Origin: PALSA-607 sp036509315
GTDB taxonomy: Bacteria; Actinomycetota; Actinomycetes; Acidothermales; Acidothermaceae
Assembly (NCBI GenBank): GCA_036509315.1
Contig: DATCFU010000211.1
Location: forward strand, 1-13,399
DNA: 13,399 bases
Reading direction: 5' to 3'
The notes beneath the pieces are model-generated. The model was not told the origin of the DNA. It worked only from the letters and a program-made list of their open reading frames with translations, and ran no database searches. Positions 13,379 to 13,399 of the stretch are shown here, piece after piece (the stretch's first letter is position 1; each line of letters starts with the position of its first letter). The translations under genes and the position numbers were made by a program.

Positions 13379-13399
13379 GTGGCCGAGAAATACAGTGGC
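13379..13399 (+). CDS. Start of an unidentified gene (partial, cut by the right edge)
   Basis: The GTG at 13379 is preceded by AAGGAGGA (13367-13374), an almost ideal ribosome-binding site five nt away. Seven codons are present and translate as VAEKYSG, too little to recognise. The same frame is open upstream from 13187, after an in-frame TGA at 13184-13186, and codons 13226-13306 end in G or C almost without exception. A longer protein starting for example at the GTG at 13253 is therefore conceivable, although the ribosome-binding site argues for 13379. The upstream region contains two candidate promoters and structured elements, so the gene is probably strongly regulated. Confidence 0.55.

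Noticed and set aside
13379..13399. Right-edge gene as whiB7
   Set aside because: Mycobacterial whiB7 lies near the Rv3195 region and has a long leader, which would fit the context, but the seven visible residues do not match a WhiB7 N-terminus I know, and no cysteine motif is visible.

Overview
The window is GC-rich throughout. Its tightly packed genes, frequent GTG starts, TANNNT-type -10 boxes directly in front of start codons and several actinobacterial conserved families (UPF0182, PPA1309-like, PDZ-Lon, Zincin_2/DUF2342, YgjP-type M48) point to a chromosomal segment of an Actinomycetota species. The association of UPF0182, PDZ-Lon protease and DUF2342 protein resembles the Rv3193c-Rv3194c-Rv3195 neighbourhood of Mycobacterium as I recall it. 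I see no transposase, integrase, CRISPR array or other sign of a recent mobile element.

Layout. Positions 1-2567 (minus strand) form an apparent operon: an OmpR-family response regulator, a sensor kinase with no HAMP domain, and a DoxD/DoxX membrane protein. The last is cut by the left edge just after a twin-arginine motif, where a Rieske domain may follow. Initiator tRNA-fMet (2691-2767, minus) lies between this operon and the 1006-residue UPF0182 membrane protein (2828-5848, minus). A small PPA1309-like protein (6002-6559, plus) is divergent from UPF0182 and convergent with the secreted PDZ-Lon protease (6576-7625, minus). A strong hairpin terminator (7667-7718) separates that protease from a four-gene minus-strand run: an SDR-like protein without the catalytic Tyr/Lys, MoaE, a one-pass membrane protein and an uncharacterised acidic protein. 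A DUF2342 'zincin-like' protein (10551-11939, plus) meets a genuine HExxH YgjP-type metallopeptidase (11944-12639, minus) tail to tail, 4 nt apart.

The most unusual part is the roughly 740-bp stretch 12640-13378, which has no convincing gene. It holds two identical 14-bp copies of a CTGTCCACAG site, a phased run of five CTGT units including a perfect TTATCCACA DnaA box, and a good sigma70-type promoter. About ten bases after that promoter is an 11-bp perfect inverted repeat with a competing alternative pairing. Further on are an 11-bp tandem repeat and two abutting tetraloop hairpins. A well-placed AGGAGG and GTG then start a plus-strand gene cut by the right edge. I read this as a long regulatory region with a structured leader and possible DnaA input; the downstream gene is not identifiable from the seven codons present.

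How the genes may work together: the two-component pair probably controls the DoxD-like redox membrane protein. The central cluster is mostly envelope and protein-quality functions (UPF0182, PDZ-Lon, two protease-like proteins) mixed with conserved proteins of unknown role, and MoaE is the only molybdenum-cofactor gene visible.
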